Positions 10,621 to 21,764 of a DNA stretch of 64,000 bases are shown here, piece by piece. Source of the stretch: Ceriagrion tenellum (lineage: Eukaryota; Arthropoda; Insecta; Odonata; Coenagrionidae); the NCBI GenBank assembly GCA_963169105.1, contig OY720639.1:100018559-100082558 (forward strand), in the 5' to 3' direction. The position numbers and the translations under genes are program-made. The notes below the pieces were generated by a model, which saw nothing but the letters and a program-made list of their open reading frames with translations, had not been told where the DNA came from and ran no database searches. Position 1 is the stretch's first letter; each line of letters begins with the position of its first letter.

Positions 10621-12689
10621 ATAAGTACAAATTTTCTCCAAAACGCGAAAATATGTTTTTATGTTATTATAAAGATTCCAAATAAATATCAAGTGTCGAA
10701 TACAAAATACGTATTTACATACTACTTCCGCTTTAATTTCGAATATCTTGCCGAAAACCAAGTCATTACAATGCTTTCATTTCAGGCAAAAATTGAAAAA
10801 TATAATTCTTGCATATTTTATGTTAAAAATCTAATCTTATTTCCACCATGTAAACAGATGTACTTAAATGAAGCGTGGACCAATAATTTTTTTCGACCCA
10901 TAAAAAAATGACCACTCAATGACTCACGATTCGCGTTCCAACAACCATGACGTTTATTTGAAGATTTCGAAGGAGTGACGTATTCCATACTCCCGATCGT
11001 GTTGTACGAGAAAGGGAGACATGAGACTCGGTTGAAAACAAAAGAAAAAAAAATGCGACATATTTCGGAGACAAAACATAGGCGCCCTCTCGAGTGTGTC
11101 GACGAGATGGGGAAAAAGTTTTTTTCTTTCGTCGCACTCGGAAATGCGAAACAAAACACTCGGAGAGAAATTTGAAGCCACCTGAAAGAAATGGAGCCCC
11201 AGAGAAGAGCATCGGTTCCATTGGATAAGGAAGAGAAACGCTAGGTGATTGATGATGCAGAGTTAATAAATGGACCCGAGGAATCTCCAGAAAGAAATAT
11301 TTTTTCATTCCATTTCCAGGAGAAAGGATTGATACGCCTGAGACGCAGTCAGTACTCTTTATGAAAGTAAGAGTTAAAGTGAGGAAGCATTTTCTACGTT
11401 CCGTATTTTTCCCGACTAGTAATTTATTTTAGGGCTAAGCCTCTACGTTTTTCTTGAATTTTAACATGTGCATAATTTTGATATTTCACAGTTGTCTCAC
11501 ATATTGGTCCTCAATTTATCTCTCATGATGTTACTTTGGATACTGAGTTACATCAAACCAAATTTCGCGAGGTTTGCTAAATTAAACTAAGAAGGGAAAA
11601 CTTAATCAAACAGGCTGAAAAATATTTTTTAAACCATTGATAATTATTAAATAAATATCTATTTATTTACATCTATAACCATCCCTGTCGTAAATCGTAA
11701 ACGGAGCGCATATTAACCAGCCTTTCTTTTACCCTTGATTAAAATATTTTCTGTCATCACTTAGAGGGTAATGATTAAATTAATAAATTGACTAACTAGC
11801 GAGGAGATTTCAGCTATTTAAAGCGACATTATCAGTGTATGCATATTTCAGGTAGACAAGAAATAAAGTTTATTATGACGTACAAGATTTTGAAAACGTG
11901 TTAATGGTTTCCACAAAATGTTACCTTTATTCTCACGAATAACTGTTACACTGAGCAAAGCAAAGAACTCTAAGGAACTAGGTTTTCCAGTCTTTTTAAT
12001 TGCTTTCCGAGCCAAGGAAAAATGCGTTTTCCCAATTTACAACTAAAAATCAGGGAATAAAGTTCAAAAGTCACCAATATGAATTTTTATTCACCAACAT
12101 ACTACCCTTATGAGGTAAAAAGGGCATTTTTCATACACCTACCTCATTTCTTCCCAACATTTTGGTGAAATACCCGACTTGATTCATACATATTTTTAGA
12201 GGTATAATCACTCTTCTAAGTTAGGGGGCGTTGCTTTCTAAAACTTACAAGCTGTGCTGCTTGAAACGTAGGACACATAGCATACAGACTGATTCGCTAT
12301 CCCTGTGAATCCTGACAGACCACGCTGAGGCCGTACTGATTGTCAGTAATAAGTTTGGTGCTTCTAGAATTCTTTGTTTACCTTGGACTTGGCTTTTTAC
12401 TTTTATTTCGACCTCTGCTTTTGAACCTCTCCACACTTTGACATTTGGTACTCCTAATATAACCCTATCTGGACCCTTTATTGACCTCTTGCCTTCGCTG
12501 GACCCCACTCTCCCATTTTCAATCTTGGCACCTCTTGGGGATATCGCAGGGAACGTTTTCGACCCTCGCTCCTTCTGGACAAACCCTGCGGCATTTATCG
12601 ATAAAAGGTTGCGGATCGGATTCCAGCTCTTTAACTCCGCCACTGAAAGAGAATATTAGACAAAGGTGAGACTTTTGATTGTCACCATC
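10621..12689. other. No gene recognised
   Basis: The longest frame is 132 codons on the minus strand (12245-12643), with no recognised domain and an overlapping plus-strand frame. A block at 10855-10895 (TTAAATGAAGCGTGG, then a run of T) recurs inverted at 53120-53160, so at least part is repeat-derived. Confidence 0.35.
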
Positions 12690-12842
12690 ACCGGTCGTTC
12701 AATCCCAAGATTGGTTGACTGCAGCCTTCCACTCCACTTTCTGATAGCTTTTCCTATCTACTTTCATCTTTATTTGGTCCATTAGCACATTCCTAGGTCT
12801 TCCCTTTGGGAATTTTCCCTCTATTTGGCCATTAATTTTGTT
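12690..12842 (-). pseudogene. RTE ORF2 C-terminus (part 1 of a split copy)
   Basis: The minus strand reads KINGQIEGKFPKGRPRN, then VLMDQIKMKVDRKSYQKV, EWKAAVNQSWD and a stop. This is a clean RTE C-terminus with the GRPR.....DQIK signature and its natural stop. The upstream part of the same protein resumes at 13131, beyond an inserted PLE end. Confidence 0.75.
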
Positions 12843-13130
12843 AAAACAGATACAACAATTGCACTATTCCACCAGGTATTTTAATGCCTACGACGCGTTT
12901 CAACTCACAGAGACATCATCAGGTACAGGACCAGATACAACAATTGCACTATTCCATAAGGTATTTTAATGTGTTGTGTACAACTCCGTGAGTTGAAACT
13001 CGTCGTATGTATTAAAATACCTTGTGGAATAGTGCAATTGTTTTTTTCTGTATAAATATGATAAACTTCCACGATATCTCGCCTGAATCTGTTGAAATTA
13101 TTAGAAAAAATTTAATTTTGTCCTTTACAA
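12843..13130. mobile_element. Penelope-like terminal repeats inserted in an RTE copy
   Basis: Two minus-oriented arms (12847-12932, and a partial one at 12931-12985) face one plus-oriented arm (12982-13100). Shared blocks are AACAATTGCACTATTCC, GGTATTTTAAT and, in the plus arm, CTTCCACGATATCTCGCC as in the 10 kb element. The first minus arm holds a hammerhead-like core (12922-12891): CTGATGA, a short hairpin, GAAAC, GC, GTC. It interrupts an otherwise colinear RTE reading frame (12690-12842 and 13131-13560), so it is the younger insertion. Confidence 0.6.
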
Positions 13131-13560
13131 ACCCAAAGTGCTTCAGAAAGTGTCAAATACACGCGGTTCTTCTTGTATCCATAACGTTCCATATGGTCCT
13201 TTGGTCCTTTCCCCTTCTACTATTCGTTAAATCTTATCATTTCTTATTTTTCCCTTCCATTTTTTCTTCAGCTCCCTCCTCCAGCACCAATGTCTACTTT
13301 TCCAATGGTCCATTCATCCTATCTGCAGAGTGCCACGCTCCACAAGAATATATTCACGTACTGTTTTCTAGCTTGTAAGCTTCTCGTCTTTGAACACAAC
13401 ATTTGTCTTTTCACCATGGATGCTTTATAAACTTGGGCTATTTTCTGTTCAATGCCCGATATACTTTATCTATCCCATATGATGGTAATTACGAGATAGG
13501 TGAAGGAATCTACTTGCTCTAATTTCTCTTTTCTACAAATTGTGGTTGTACGAAAATGAT
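13131..13560 (-). pseudogene. RTE reverse-transcriptase C-terminal region (part 2)
   Basis: The minus strand gives EKLEQVDSFTYLVITI, then IEQKIAQVYKASMVKRQMLC, SKTRSLQARKQYVN, IFLWSVALC and, after frame changes, KWKGKIRNDKI. This is the region after the RTE catalytic core ('FTYLGS', 'EI..RI..A..AF', 'K......YV.S..LYG.E.W'). It aligns in order with 28780-29265 and 51060-51330 in this window. Frameshifts and stops make it non-functional. Confidence 0.75.
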
Positions 13561-14344
13561 ATTGTTATAAGTGCACGTCGTCATCGTTGGTTTTATATAA
13601 CCATTACTAATGAATGATTCAAATTAATAAAGTATGGTCTACAATAAAAGCCTATCACCTAGATTAAACTTTTTTAGCTGGACCTACCCCGAAAGACAAA
13701 GACATGGCGGCACTGTACATAATTAAGACACGTATTCTTGCCATGGTGTGCATCCCCACTGGAATATTTTTATAATTAATGGCAAATTTCTATGCTTATT
13801 CTTAAAAGTAACATCATCTGCTTCACCTTAATAATTGTCATTAATTCATTATCGTTATTCATTTTTTTCCGGATTAGGCTCGCAATACCAGCGCAACCAC
13901 TGAAAAGTGACTACGTTAGGACCTATGGATTACCAGGGCACGAACATGCACTCACATTACGAATAAAGCCTACCGTGGCAGGGACAATCGTATGTACGAT
14001 ATTAGTGTGCGCGGGGCATGAGCGATTTGGATGGAACATTCGAGAACGCGTCGAGGGTTCCAGAAAGAGTTTGGGTGAGACATAAAAGCGCAGCACCCGC
14101 AAGAGACGTGTGCAGTGTCAAGTTTGTCAGAATGGTACACGCATTGAAATACGGGGTAAATTATCAAAATGCCTAGTATAATGAACATAGAACACGGGAA
14201 TTCCGAAAAAACTAGTATATTTAACAGAATATTGCGAAAGCACCCGATTGCAAGCTCCCCGTGCCAATGCGGCCAACGTCTGCTGTGGCGATATTGCAAG
14301 TAGAAGTACACATGCATGAACAGGCATAAAATAGTCCTTCACAA
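13561..14344. other. No gene recognised
   Basis: A 97-codon plus-strand frame (13792-14085) and overlapping minus-strand frames show no known motif. Confidence 0.35.
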
Positions 14345-14900
14345 TGGTCCTCGGATAAAAAAGTAAAAGAGAGATGCTACTTTGCTCTGGTTAGGCGATA
14401 ACTCGAATACGCCGCGAGAATTTGGGATCTTGGTTTAAAGATTTGACCAAAAAAATAATAAAATACAAATCCCTTATCCAAAAACTGCTACGAGCGTACA
14501 TATGGTGTTTCACAACTTTTAGAGGGATAATGGTGGGAGCCCCTAGAGACTCGGAGACTAAATGCTAGGCTTAGTTTGCTTGAGAAATTAGGAACTGATA
14601 TTTATCAGAGCTACACAGAAAATATTTTCATGACGCCTCACCTCATCTCTATGTCTGACAGAAGCGATATATTAAGAAAGAAACATTTTCGAACAGTTAT
14701 ATATAAAAACTCGTTCTTTCCGCGCACATTGAGTTGCCACATTAAAAATCTAGCCCCACTAAATACACTTCCATAATGCACTTCACCATTTCACCTCCCA
14801 AAATCATGTCCCTTGCATCTTTACACGGCTAGTGCCCTAACACCCCTTGCCACACGCCCATGCGGCGACTCGCAGGGTATTATGTAGATGCAGACTTCCA
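14345..14900 (+). mobile_element. CR1-like LINE 3' end (family C, copy 1)
   Basis: The decayed translation reads SDKKVKERCYFALV, then LEYAARIWD, WEPLETRR, LSLLEKLGTDIYQ, SDILRKKHFRT and NSFFPRTLS. This is the C-terminal domain of a CR1-group ORF2 protein with several stops. It ends in the family's characteristic tail: TGCCACACGCCCATGCGGCG, then ACTCGCAGGGTATTATGTAG and ATGCAG. Other copies are at 19505-19607, 22365-22402, 26205-26272, 37366-37560, 44832-45505, 46104-46425 and 54985-55190. Confidence 0.85.
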
Positions 14901-15776
14901 AGGCGGATGAACACTTAAGTAAACGAGCGGATAGGTATTCTTCCGCTCGTTATTACAAATGTAGCTCCATTTAACTTAAAGGACTCCTTCCAACGCGCGG
15001 ATGCAAGTGTTAGAGGGTAGAGTGCCCGGTGAAGGAGTGGGCGATGGCAGAGTCCGATACTGGTGAACAAAGAAAACGAGACTGGAGAGAGGGTGGGAGG
15101 GTGCCGCACGGAATGCAACGATAAAAATGAAAGAAGAAAACAAAGCAACAGCGGCACTCGATCCTTGTACTATACCTACCTACCCCGGGAGTCGTAACAA
15201 TATTAACTTTTCCCTCATGGTATACCTAAGGTCGTTCGATATCGATTGCATTCTTCCTCCGATACTGGTCTCCGCAACCATTTCCCCTACATGTCCGCCA
15301 TTTATGTGTTATGACAGAAAAATAAGCACATTAATGGCGGATTAACTTACGTTGCGAAGACCTATATAAAAGGAAGAACACAATGGATACTAAACGACCT
15401 TGGGTATTGCTTTCCTCAAGCGCATATGGAATGTCTGAATTTAAATTGGAAAATACGATATCAACGAAGACTAATAATGCAAATAATACGATTTCAATTC
15501 ATTACGATGTAAAATACATTTTGTCGAATAGTTATGATGTTGACACAGAAATTTTTGTCCAGCACAAATAAATTTCACAAAACTATTATTATTAACGCCG
15601 TTTTCTGAAACAGGAGAATTTGAAATAAAGAGGAAATAAATGTTTGAAAAAATATTATAGCTAAATTCAAGGAAATTTACAACTTCTATGGCCACGAGGT
15701 AACATAATATGTGGTTTCAGGTTTGATATAGTGGAAACGGAACATAAATGCACAATGAAAAATGAGCAACTTCCTC
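14901..15776. other. No gene recognised
   Basis: Short frames only (up to 80 codons). No repeat seen elsewhere in the window. Confidence 0.4.
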
Positions 15777-15924
15777 TGTGATAATATTCCTTGCGACCGG
15801 TTTCGCTTTTTACAGCATACTCCGATTGATGCTGTAAATGGTAGTTGCTGGTAGCTGCGTTAGGTGGCTGCTGAACTGAAGATGCTGTGAAAAGCGAAAC
15901 TGGTCGTAATAAATATCATCACAG
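15777..15924. repeat. Foldback with hammerhead-like core
   Basis: About 42 bp at 15777-15818 (CTGTGATAATATTCC, TTGCGACCGG, TTTCGCTTTTTACAGCA) pairs with 15883-15924. The plus-strand arm reads CTGAAGA, a TGC...GC hairpin, GAAAC, TG, GTC, the order of a hammerhead core with a very short helix III. An inner inverted pair (TTACAGCAT and ATGCTGTAA) lies in the left arm. This resembles PLE-type terminal repeats, but no PLE protein is attached. Confidence 0.5.
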
Positions 15925-16140
15925 TGGGGTCATTCCATGCCACTTCGGGCCAAAGTTGACCCTTGACCTTATAGATTTTGATGGAAACTTGAAGAAACGT
16001 TTGCCTATTGAAATAATAAAATGTCGAGCGTTTTGCGAAAATATTGGAAATAACTGAATAACGGCTGTTTTTCAAAATGGCGATTTTCACTGACATTAGA
16101 TTTTCGTAATCACATATATCAGAAAATAATAAACGTAAAA
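15925..16140 (+). repeat. Possible dispersed repeat shared with 24080-24240
   Basis: GGGGTCATTCCATG, TTGACCCTTGACCTTA, TAGATTTTG and an AAACGTTT block are matched in order at 24080-24240 (GGGGCATTCCACC, TTGTCCCTTAGGGTC, TTAGATTTTGC, AAACGTTTTTC). Divergence is high and the family is unknown. Confidence 0.35.
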
Positions 16141-17016
16141 AGACGTTAAATGGCTTGTTCTAATACAAATGGTTTTGTTAAAAATAAATTTGAATTGAAA
16201 CAGCAGTTTATCTGCTATTTGTTAAAAACTTTTTATAATAAACACTTTAAAGTTTAAAATTTTTATGTGGATCACATTTTTTTGAACTCCTTTTTTCTTA
16301 CCTCCACTCGGAAGTTGCTCATTGTCTCATGCTGCGGCTAAAATCGAATTGCGATGAAGCAAATACCAGGTAACCCATACGGAATATCTCACCGGTCACG
16401 AAATGAAATGAAAATCAAAATGGAACAGGGATCCACTGACCCTTAAAAGGATTAGAGCAAAAGACATTTAAGCATATATATATTAAATACTTGATAGTTA
16501 AAATTCCGATCTCTCCAACGCGTTGAAAGTTCCACTAACCTTGGTCGAGGTGGGGGGACCGACTGACCCAGGGAATTAGGCCGGCACTCCACTCAAAGTT
16601 TGAAGCCCACGAATTTATCACCATGAGTAACGGTCGAAAAGTTTTCCACCCACCTCGAGGACGAGAGGATTTATCCGATGAAATCCACTTATACCTATCC
16701 CCTTTTCATTTCCTGAAAGACTTCGACAAAATATCGTTTGATAGTCTGGCACGCAGCCAGAATTGAATTGTGGAGGGAGAGAATGGGAACTCCTCGCCAA
16801 CCCCATACTCTCACATTCCAGAATTCTCGTCCGAAAGTAGGCGTTGACATCACTAGTATCAAGTCAAAACAGTGTAACATAACGCTGGCCTCGCCATTTT
16901 TTCTTTTACCACCTCATGGTTTATAATAACAATAAGGGACCCACCATATTGTGAATTTTGAGAATAAACAATGGACCTAAGGAGTGGAAGCGTCGGCAAC
17001 AAAAGGGGATTGCAGA
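16141..17016. other. No gene recognised
   Basis: AT-rich DNA, then a more balanced block (16500-16950) with only short frames on both strands. Confidence 0.4.
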
Positions 17017-17121
17017 GCAAACCGTCGGAGTGTACGGTCGTGCAAAGACAGCACGCAAATGGGAGTGTAGATCAAACCCTCGCAGGGAACGGACGTGCAA
17101 AAGGAGAGCACGCAAGTTTTT
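17017..17121 (+). repeat. 54-bp direct repeat, two units
   Basis: AGCAAACCGTCGGAGTGTAC, then GGTCGTGCAAAGACAGCACG, at 17017-17057 is matched by ATCAAACCCTCGCAGGGAAC, GGACGTGCAAAAGGAGAGCA at 17071-17111. Purine-rich and divergent. Confidence 0.5.
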
Positions 17122-17939
17122 GGTAGAGGGAAGTTCCAGAGTGTGGCATCGTGCGAGACAGCCCACGTAGAAAAGGAGAATTGACAAAGGAGCTGGAATT
17201 AAGGAGAGGAACGGGAGATTTTACAACAGAACGAGACCCAAAAAGATGAGGGCCCGCCAAGGACGAACACCACGCAGGCTGAGAGGATTTTCCAGACCCC
17301 AGAGGGACAAACCAACCTGTGTCGTCGAATAATTGGGTTGTAACTATAAACTTTTATTTTCATATAAGTTACAAGAAGCCATAAGGCAAGAGGTTTTAAT
17401 TGGCCAAGAATTAAGTTTGTGACTGGTATCCCTTTGTATCAAGTAATTGGATTTTGTGAAAAGTTTAAGTGATGAAGTGTGGCATATAATTAGACAATAT
17501 ACTTAAAAGAAGGAATAATTATTCATATACCGAATTTGTGTCTAAATTAGAATATACAGTTGGTCATGACCTAAGGGTAAAAGGAATTATTTTAATTATT
17601 TAAATTGTCTGTAAATTGAATATTTCATTTTGTCAAGTAAATTGCAACCGTATCTCTAAACCTGCAATGTTTCATGTATTTTCTTTTCCGACGAGTAAGC
17701 TGGGGCAAAGTAATTAAAATATATGGTACGAGAAGATATCGCAATCGTGGTTTCTTTCCAGGTAAAAGAATCAATAGTTTTTCGTGATACATGTTTATCC
17801 ACAACGTGTGGCATTTCGCGTATTAATTTGTAATAATACCTTTTACATTTTTGGCTCCCATAACGTGAGGCATAATACAAAGTAGAAAAACAACAAAGAA
17901 AATACTTGTTACAACAGTTATTGTAAAATGAACCTCTTA
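17122..17939. other. No gene recognised
   Basis: AT-rich with one 100-codon minus-strand frame (17656-17958), no motif. Confidence 0.4.
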
Positions 17940-18177
17940 TAATCAGTTGCGAGAGCATTTTGTCAAGGAATCAATAGTTATGAGATCCATAAAGTAAAAG
18001 ATCCCATAAATATATTCGGGTTGCAGGAACACATCTACTACTTACTTAACTTATTTTCCAATAGTTAATAGCTTCGAATATTTAATCTAATTTTCCTCCA
18101 CCGAATTATCTTTACGAAAGCTTAACTTATGAATAGTTGCTAATGCAGACAGAAATTAGTCAACAAGAGAAAACAAA
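17940..18177 (+). repeat. Dispersed repeat D, copy A, left part
   Basis: Blocks AATCAGTTGCGAGAGC, GGAATCAATAGTTATGA, GGGTTGCAGGAACA and GAAAACAAACTG match in order at 26357-26690. The copy is split by the SINE palindrome at 18191-18569 and continues at 18583. Confidence 0.6.
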
Positions 18178-18190
18178 CTGCTTATTTGTA

Positions 18191-18569
18191 CCAGGGTTGA
18201 AATTCGCTATGAAAAAATCATTTGACTTGACCGGAATTCGAACCCGGATCTCCCAATTACCGGTCAGGTGTGTTAGCCAGTTACACCACCAAGCCATCTT
18301 CCTTCAAGGCGAATTTCGAGGGGGGTTTATGCGAACTAGATGTGTGTATGCGAACATCTAGTTCGCATAAACCCCCCTCGAAATTCGGCTTGAAGGAAGA
18401 TGGCTTGGTTGTGTAACTGGCTAACACACCTGATCGGCAATTGGGAGATCCGGGTTCGAATCCCGGTCAAGTCAAATGATTTTTTCATAGCGAATTTCAA
18501 CCCTCGTGTATATGCAACCGTGAGAGTGACTTCGTACCACATCATTTGTTAAATGCAATGTTTGGAAAT
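18191..18569. mobile_element. tRNA-SINE palindrome with 13-bp target duplication
   Basis: A near-perfect inverted repeat of about 150-bp arms spans 18193-18504 with a 12-nt loop near 18348. Each arm holds a tRNA-like sequence (18223-18296 minus, 18401-18474 plus) with a consensus B box GGTTCGAATCC and a 7-bp acceptor stem (TGGCTTG with CAAGTCA). It ends in AATGATTTTTTCATAGCG and AATTTCA. CTGCTTATTTGTA flanks the insertion at 18178-18190 and 18570-18582. The unit therefore inserted once, as a palindrome plus about 65 bp, by LINE-type retrotransposition. Confidence 0.85.
18401..18474 (+). tRNA. tRNA-like segment of a SINE (not a working tRNA gene)
   Basis: A cloverleaf can be drawn with a 7-bp acceptor stem (one G-T pair), D arm, a weak anticodon arm and a strong T arm GATCCGGGTTCGAATCCCGG. 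The anticodon loop lacks U33, and the sequence is one arm of a SINE palindrome with a mirrored partner at 18223-18296. I read it as the promoter region of a SINE, not a cellular tRNA. Confidence 0.5.
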
Positions 18570-18582
18570 CTGCTTATTTGTA

Positions 18583-18860
18583 AGGAAACAACTCTTTTAT
18601 CAAATAATTAAGTCTCCAAGCGGCTCATTGCGCATCCGGCATCGTGGCTACTGATTGAACTCATAACAGCATGCCATAAGTTGTGGAGCCAATTAATTTA
18701 TCGAATGTTTCTGCAACACTTATTGAATGATTGCCATGGCTTATGGGTCCCACAACTTTGTAGAATACATGTGCGTCGTTCCTGCAACTGGCCATTAATG
18801 GAATGAATAGCGTATCTTGTTCACGTAATGCATACGCATCATAGCATATGATTGTCCAAA
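18583..18860 (+). repeat. Dispersed repeat D, copy A, right part
   Basis: TAATTAAGTCTCCAAGCGG, ATTGCCATGGCTTATGGG, AATACATGTGCGTCGTTCC and CTGGCC align in order with 26695-26930 (AATTGAGTCTCCAAGCGA, TTACCATGGCTTATGAG, AATACATACGTGTCGTTCCC). The match at base level is good, so this is a real repeat family of about 550-600 bp. Confidence 0.7.
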
Positions 18861-19504
18861 ATTATAAAATTAATTGACTTGCCTCTTCCATACCCTCTTA
18901 TTCGGTTTTGTACCAATGTAGGCTACTTCCTGTTAATTCCAAAATATTAGAACAATTCTCTCCATCATTTTGGAGATATGCCTCGTGATCTCTTTCCTAC
19001 TGGTAACTTGTCACCAGCAATTCTTACAATTCTACTTTCATCCATTCTTGTGATATGACTTCCATTCCTGTCGTCTTGTCCGCATCCTCTCATTTATCGG
19101 TTGTATCGTTAGTTGATCGATCCATGTTCTTTATGGGCAGATTTTATGCCATGATCTACACTATATCTGGCTGTAGAAGGATTTTTAAATGGGCTCCTCA
19201 AAAATACTATAATATATGAACCATTTCTTTGCTTAACGTCTTAAAAAAATACAATGAATCAATAAAACTGCTCCAAATAAGGTATGCATTCGTTCAACGG
19301 TCGTTACGTTAGAATAGTCTATAGTGCAAGATGCATGTAATAACTACCAATAATCCCTTCCTTATTATGTAGATGTTAACCTGTACTATACTGTAGTAAC
19401 TAATATTCTATTGTAATTACTACTGCAAGTACTTGCAATAACTAATAATCTACTGTAGTATTTAATAAACTGTGACCCTATTTTCTAGCATGTCTACCTT
19501 ATAT
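18861..19504. other. No gene recognised
   Basis: AT-rich DNA with no coding frame above 60 codons. Confidence 0.45.
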
Positions 19505-19607
19505 ATCCTCCTTACATGGCAATAGTGCATGTTTGGTGATCTTCACCCCCTGCCACACACCCTCGTGGTGGCTCGCAGGGTATTACGTAGATGTAGATGT
19601 AGATGTA
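19505..19607 (+). mobile_element. CR1-like LINE 3' tail (family C, copy 2)
   Basis: Only the last ~100 bp are present: CCCCTGCCACACACCCTCG, TGGTGGCTCGCAGGGTATTA, then GTAGATGTAGATGTAGATGT. The GATGTA repeats are the family's 3' end. Confidence 0.8.
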
Positions 19608-19844
19608 CTATTCACAGTACTCATCGTCATTATGAATGACCAACTGTATCAGGAACTTTAGGTATCATCTATTCAGCGGTTTTTCATCATAAATCTGTAA
19701 CACGAGCGGCTTCCGCCATATACTTATCTGAGCAGCTCGAATACTACGCATATTTTTTATCCAATGAGGTCCTTATGTACCCCTAACTTTCCCCATACTC
19801 TTTGACACTTTTTAATGACGAAACACTCTTTACCAAGATTCATA

Positions 19845-20529
19845 CACCGAAAAAAAGTACTCTGAAATGTAGAGGACAGTTCCTCTTTTCAAATCCTCTC
19901 AGGATTTCATTTTAATTTTAGAATATTTGTCTTCCCTTTTGAGGATCTGTGTTTCCTTTGAGATTTCGTTCCTATCCCAACATTCCGCTTAATCCGAGAT
20001 AAGTGATCTTAAAGTAAGATGTTACGCAGAAAGTAAGCACAGGGGTAGCCTTGAAGCTCTCTCCAGCCGAACCGAAGCCGAATGGACGATCGCTTTTGTG
20101 CATATAGCGATGTGGTGGATCCTATGCAAAGCATTGAATGATCCTTTGCAAAATATTGGTTGATCCTCTGCAAAAGCATTGCAATCTGGTGATACTTGTG
20201 GCTTTGTTGTGGCTCAGTCGTGGATTTATTGAGTCCATCGAGGATTTTCGAGAATAAGACGTGCTTCCAGCTGCCTCCAAAATCAACACAAATGCCATAG
20301 TTTTGCGTTTTATATCGTAGAATTGTAGATGAAATCTTGAAAATAATCCTCATTAATGTAGAGGGAGTTACCTTCTATACTAAATATAATCCTCTAAGAA
20401 TAAGAAAATTCCCCTCCGGGGAGGAAATTTATCTAACGCTTAGAGGAATACTTTGGTGACTATATAGTTGCGGAAAATCCATTAACTAATTGAGGATTTA
20501 ACTAATTTTAAGAATACTTTTTTTCGGTA
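19845..20529. mobile_element. TA-flanked TIR MITE, 685 bp
   Basis: The left end CACCGAAAAAAAGTACTCTG (19845) is inverted at the right end (20529, reading TACCGAAAAAAAGTATTCTT). TA dinucleotides flank both ends (19843-19844 and 20530-20531). The interior has no transposase, but contains several GAGGAT / ATCCTC motifs in both orientations. The TA duplication suggests mobilisation by a Tc1/mariner-type transposase. Confidence 0.65.
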
Positions 20530-21764
20530 TATAGCCTAAGAATCTATGACAAAATTGTCAAGTGTAAGAAATATTTCAACCCTCGAGGTTAATACTGCGG
20601 TTAAATTATTACTCTATCGTCTTGTTAAAACAAGCCTTTAAAAACTTACCATATTTGTACAAGTACCACGACGGCAGTTATTATTAAATTATTAATTCAA
20701 TTATTTGCTTTTCACTTCATCAATCCAAACTCTCCTGACCAATCATCCCTTCCCACCTCAATTCCTCCCTTCCTTAGCTGGTGTTCCAACTCTCCCTTCC
20801 AAAAGCCCTCACAGAACCTCGTGGTGCGGTACGTTGACTTGGACGTAAATTAAGTCATCCCTGAAGTTTAAAATCAACTTGACACTCAATTTTACGCCGC
20901 CTTAACAGGCAACCACAAATTCTGTGGCCCCCTCAATCCTTAAAATCCGGCGTCGATATCATGTTCGCCATAAAGTTACACGGGGGGATGGATGGAGGTC
21001 GCTTTAAGTTTCGGGCTCTCGAAGCGCTGCCCACAAACCGCTCCGCCTCTTGCGTCTCCCGGCAACCGACTTTCGCTCTCCGCGGCCCCGAGCGACGATG
21101 CTCTTAACTTAATGCTACCACGCATCGTCAGCACTTCTAAAAAGGGGATGCTGATGGAGCATTTATGATCAAACTGTCACTCTACTCCTCATCATCGCTC
21201 CGTTTTGAGCCTTTTAAAAGGGTCCTTCACCCTACTCCCCTTAATTGTTATTCCACGCTGCGGGTGTGGGTCTGATGCGACACGCCCCGCCCCCCCCACT
21301 CCGATGTAGCCAGGCATCGCCATTCCACTCCGTTCTCTCTCTCCCAACTTTTCTCGCTTGGAACGGTTCCATAATCTCATTTAAAGGCCCACACACTTAA
21401 GGGCGTTTGTTAACTCTTTCAGAGGTTGCACACTCGTGTAAAGGGAGGGAGAAGAAGGGTCGACGACACGTGAAATCATCAGAGGGAACGTCAAGGGAGG
21501 AAAATGAACAGTTGAGAGAGGGGTGGAGGGATTCCGTTGGGCGGGTTGGCATTTGAACGATGTGCAGGGTGAGACGGGAGTGAACACGCTAAATCGTGAA
21601 GGGATTCTCTGAAGATGTATTCGTTAGTTGACCTGAACGGCCACCCACTGAGAGAATTAGTGGAAGGGCAGGAAGTAAGGGCCTAGTTCCATTGCAGCCA
21701 CAGTTAAAGTGGCTGGAGCATTTTACGTCTACGTGCAGATATGCGTGAAACTTTGATAAGTTGA
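20530..21764. other. GC-richer block, no gene recognised
   Basis: 20850-21560 is noticeably less AT-rich than its surroundings, with CpG-containing stretches and C-runs (21286-21300). No open frame longer than about 70 codons and no motif. It could be unique host non-coding DNA. Confidence 0.35.

Noticed and set aside
12245..12643. 132-codon minus-strand frame as a host gene
   Set aside because: No recognised domain, overlapping plus-strand frames, and no splice or promoter context; not supported.
18137..18545. Two frames with the shared stretch FAMKKSFDLTGIRTRISQLP, suggesting a duplicated protein
   Set aside because: They are translations of the two mirrored tRNA-SINE arms, not protein genes.
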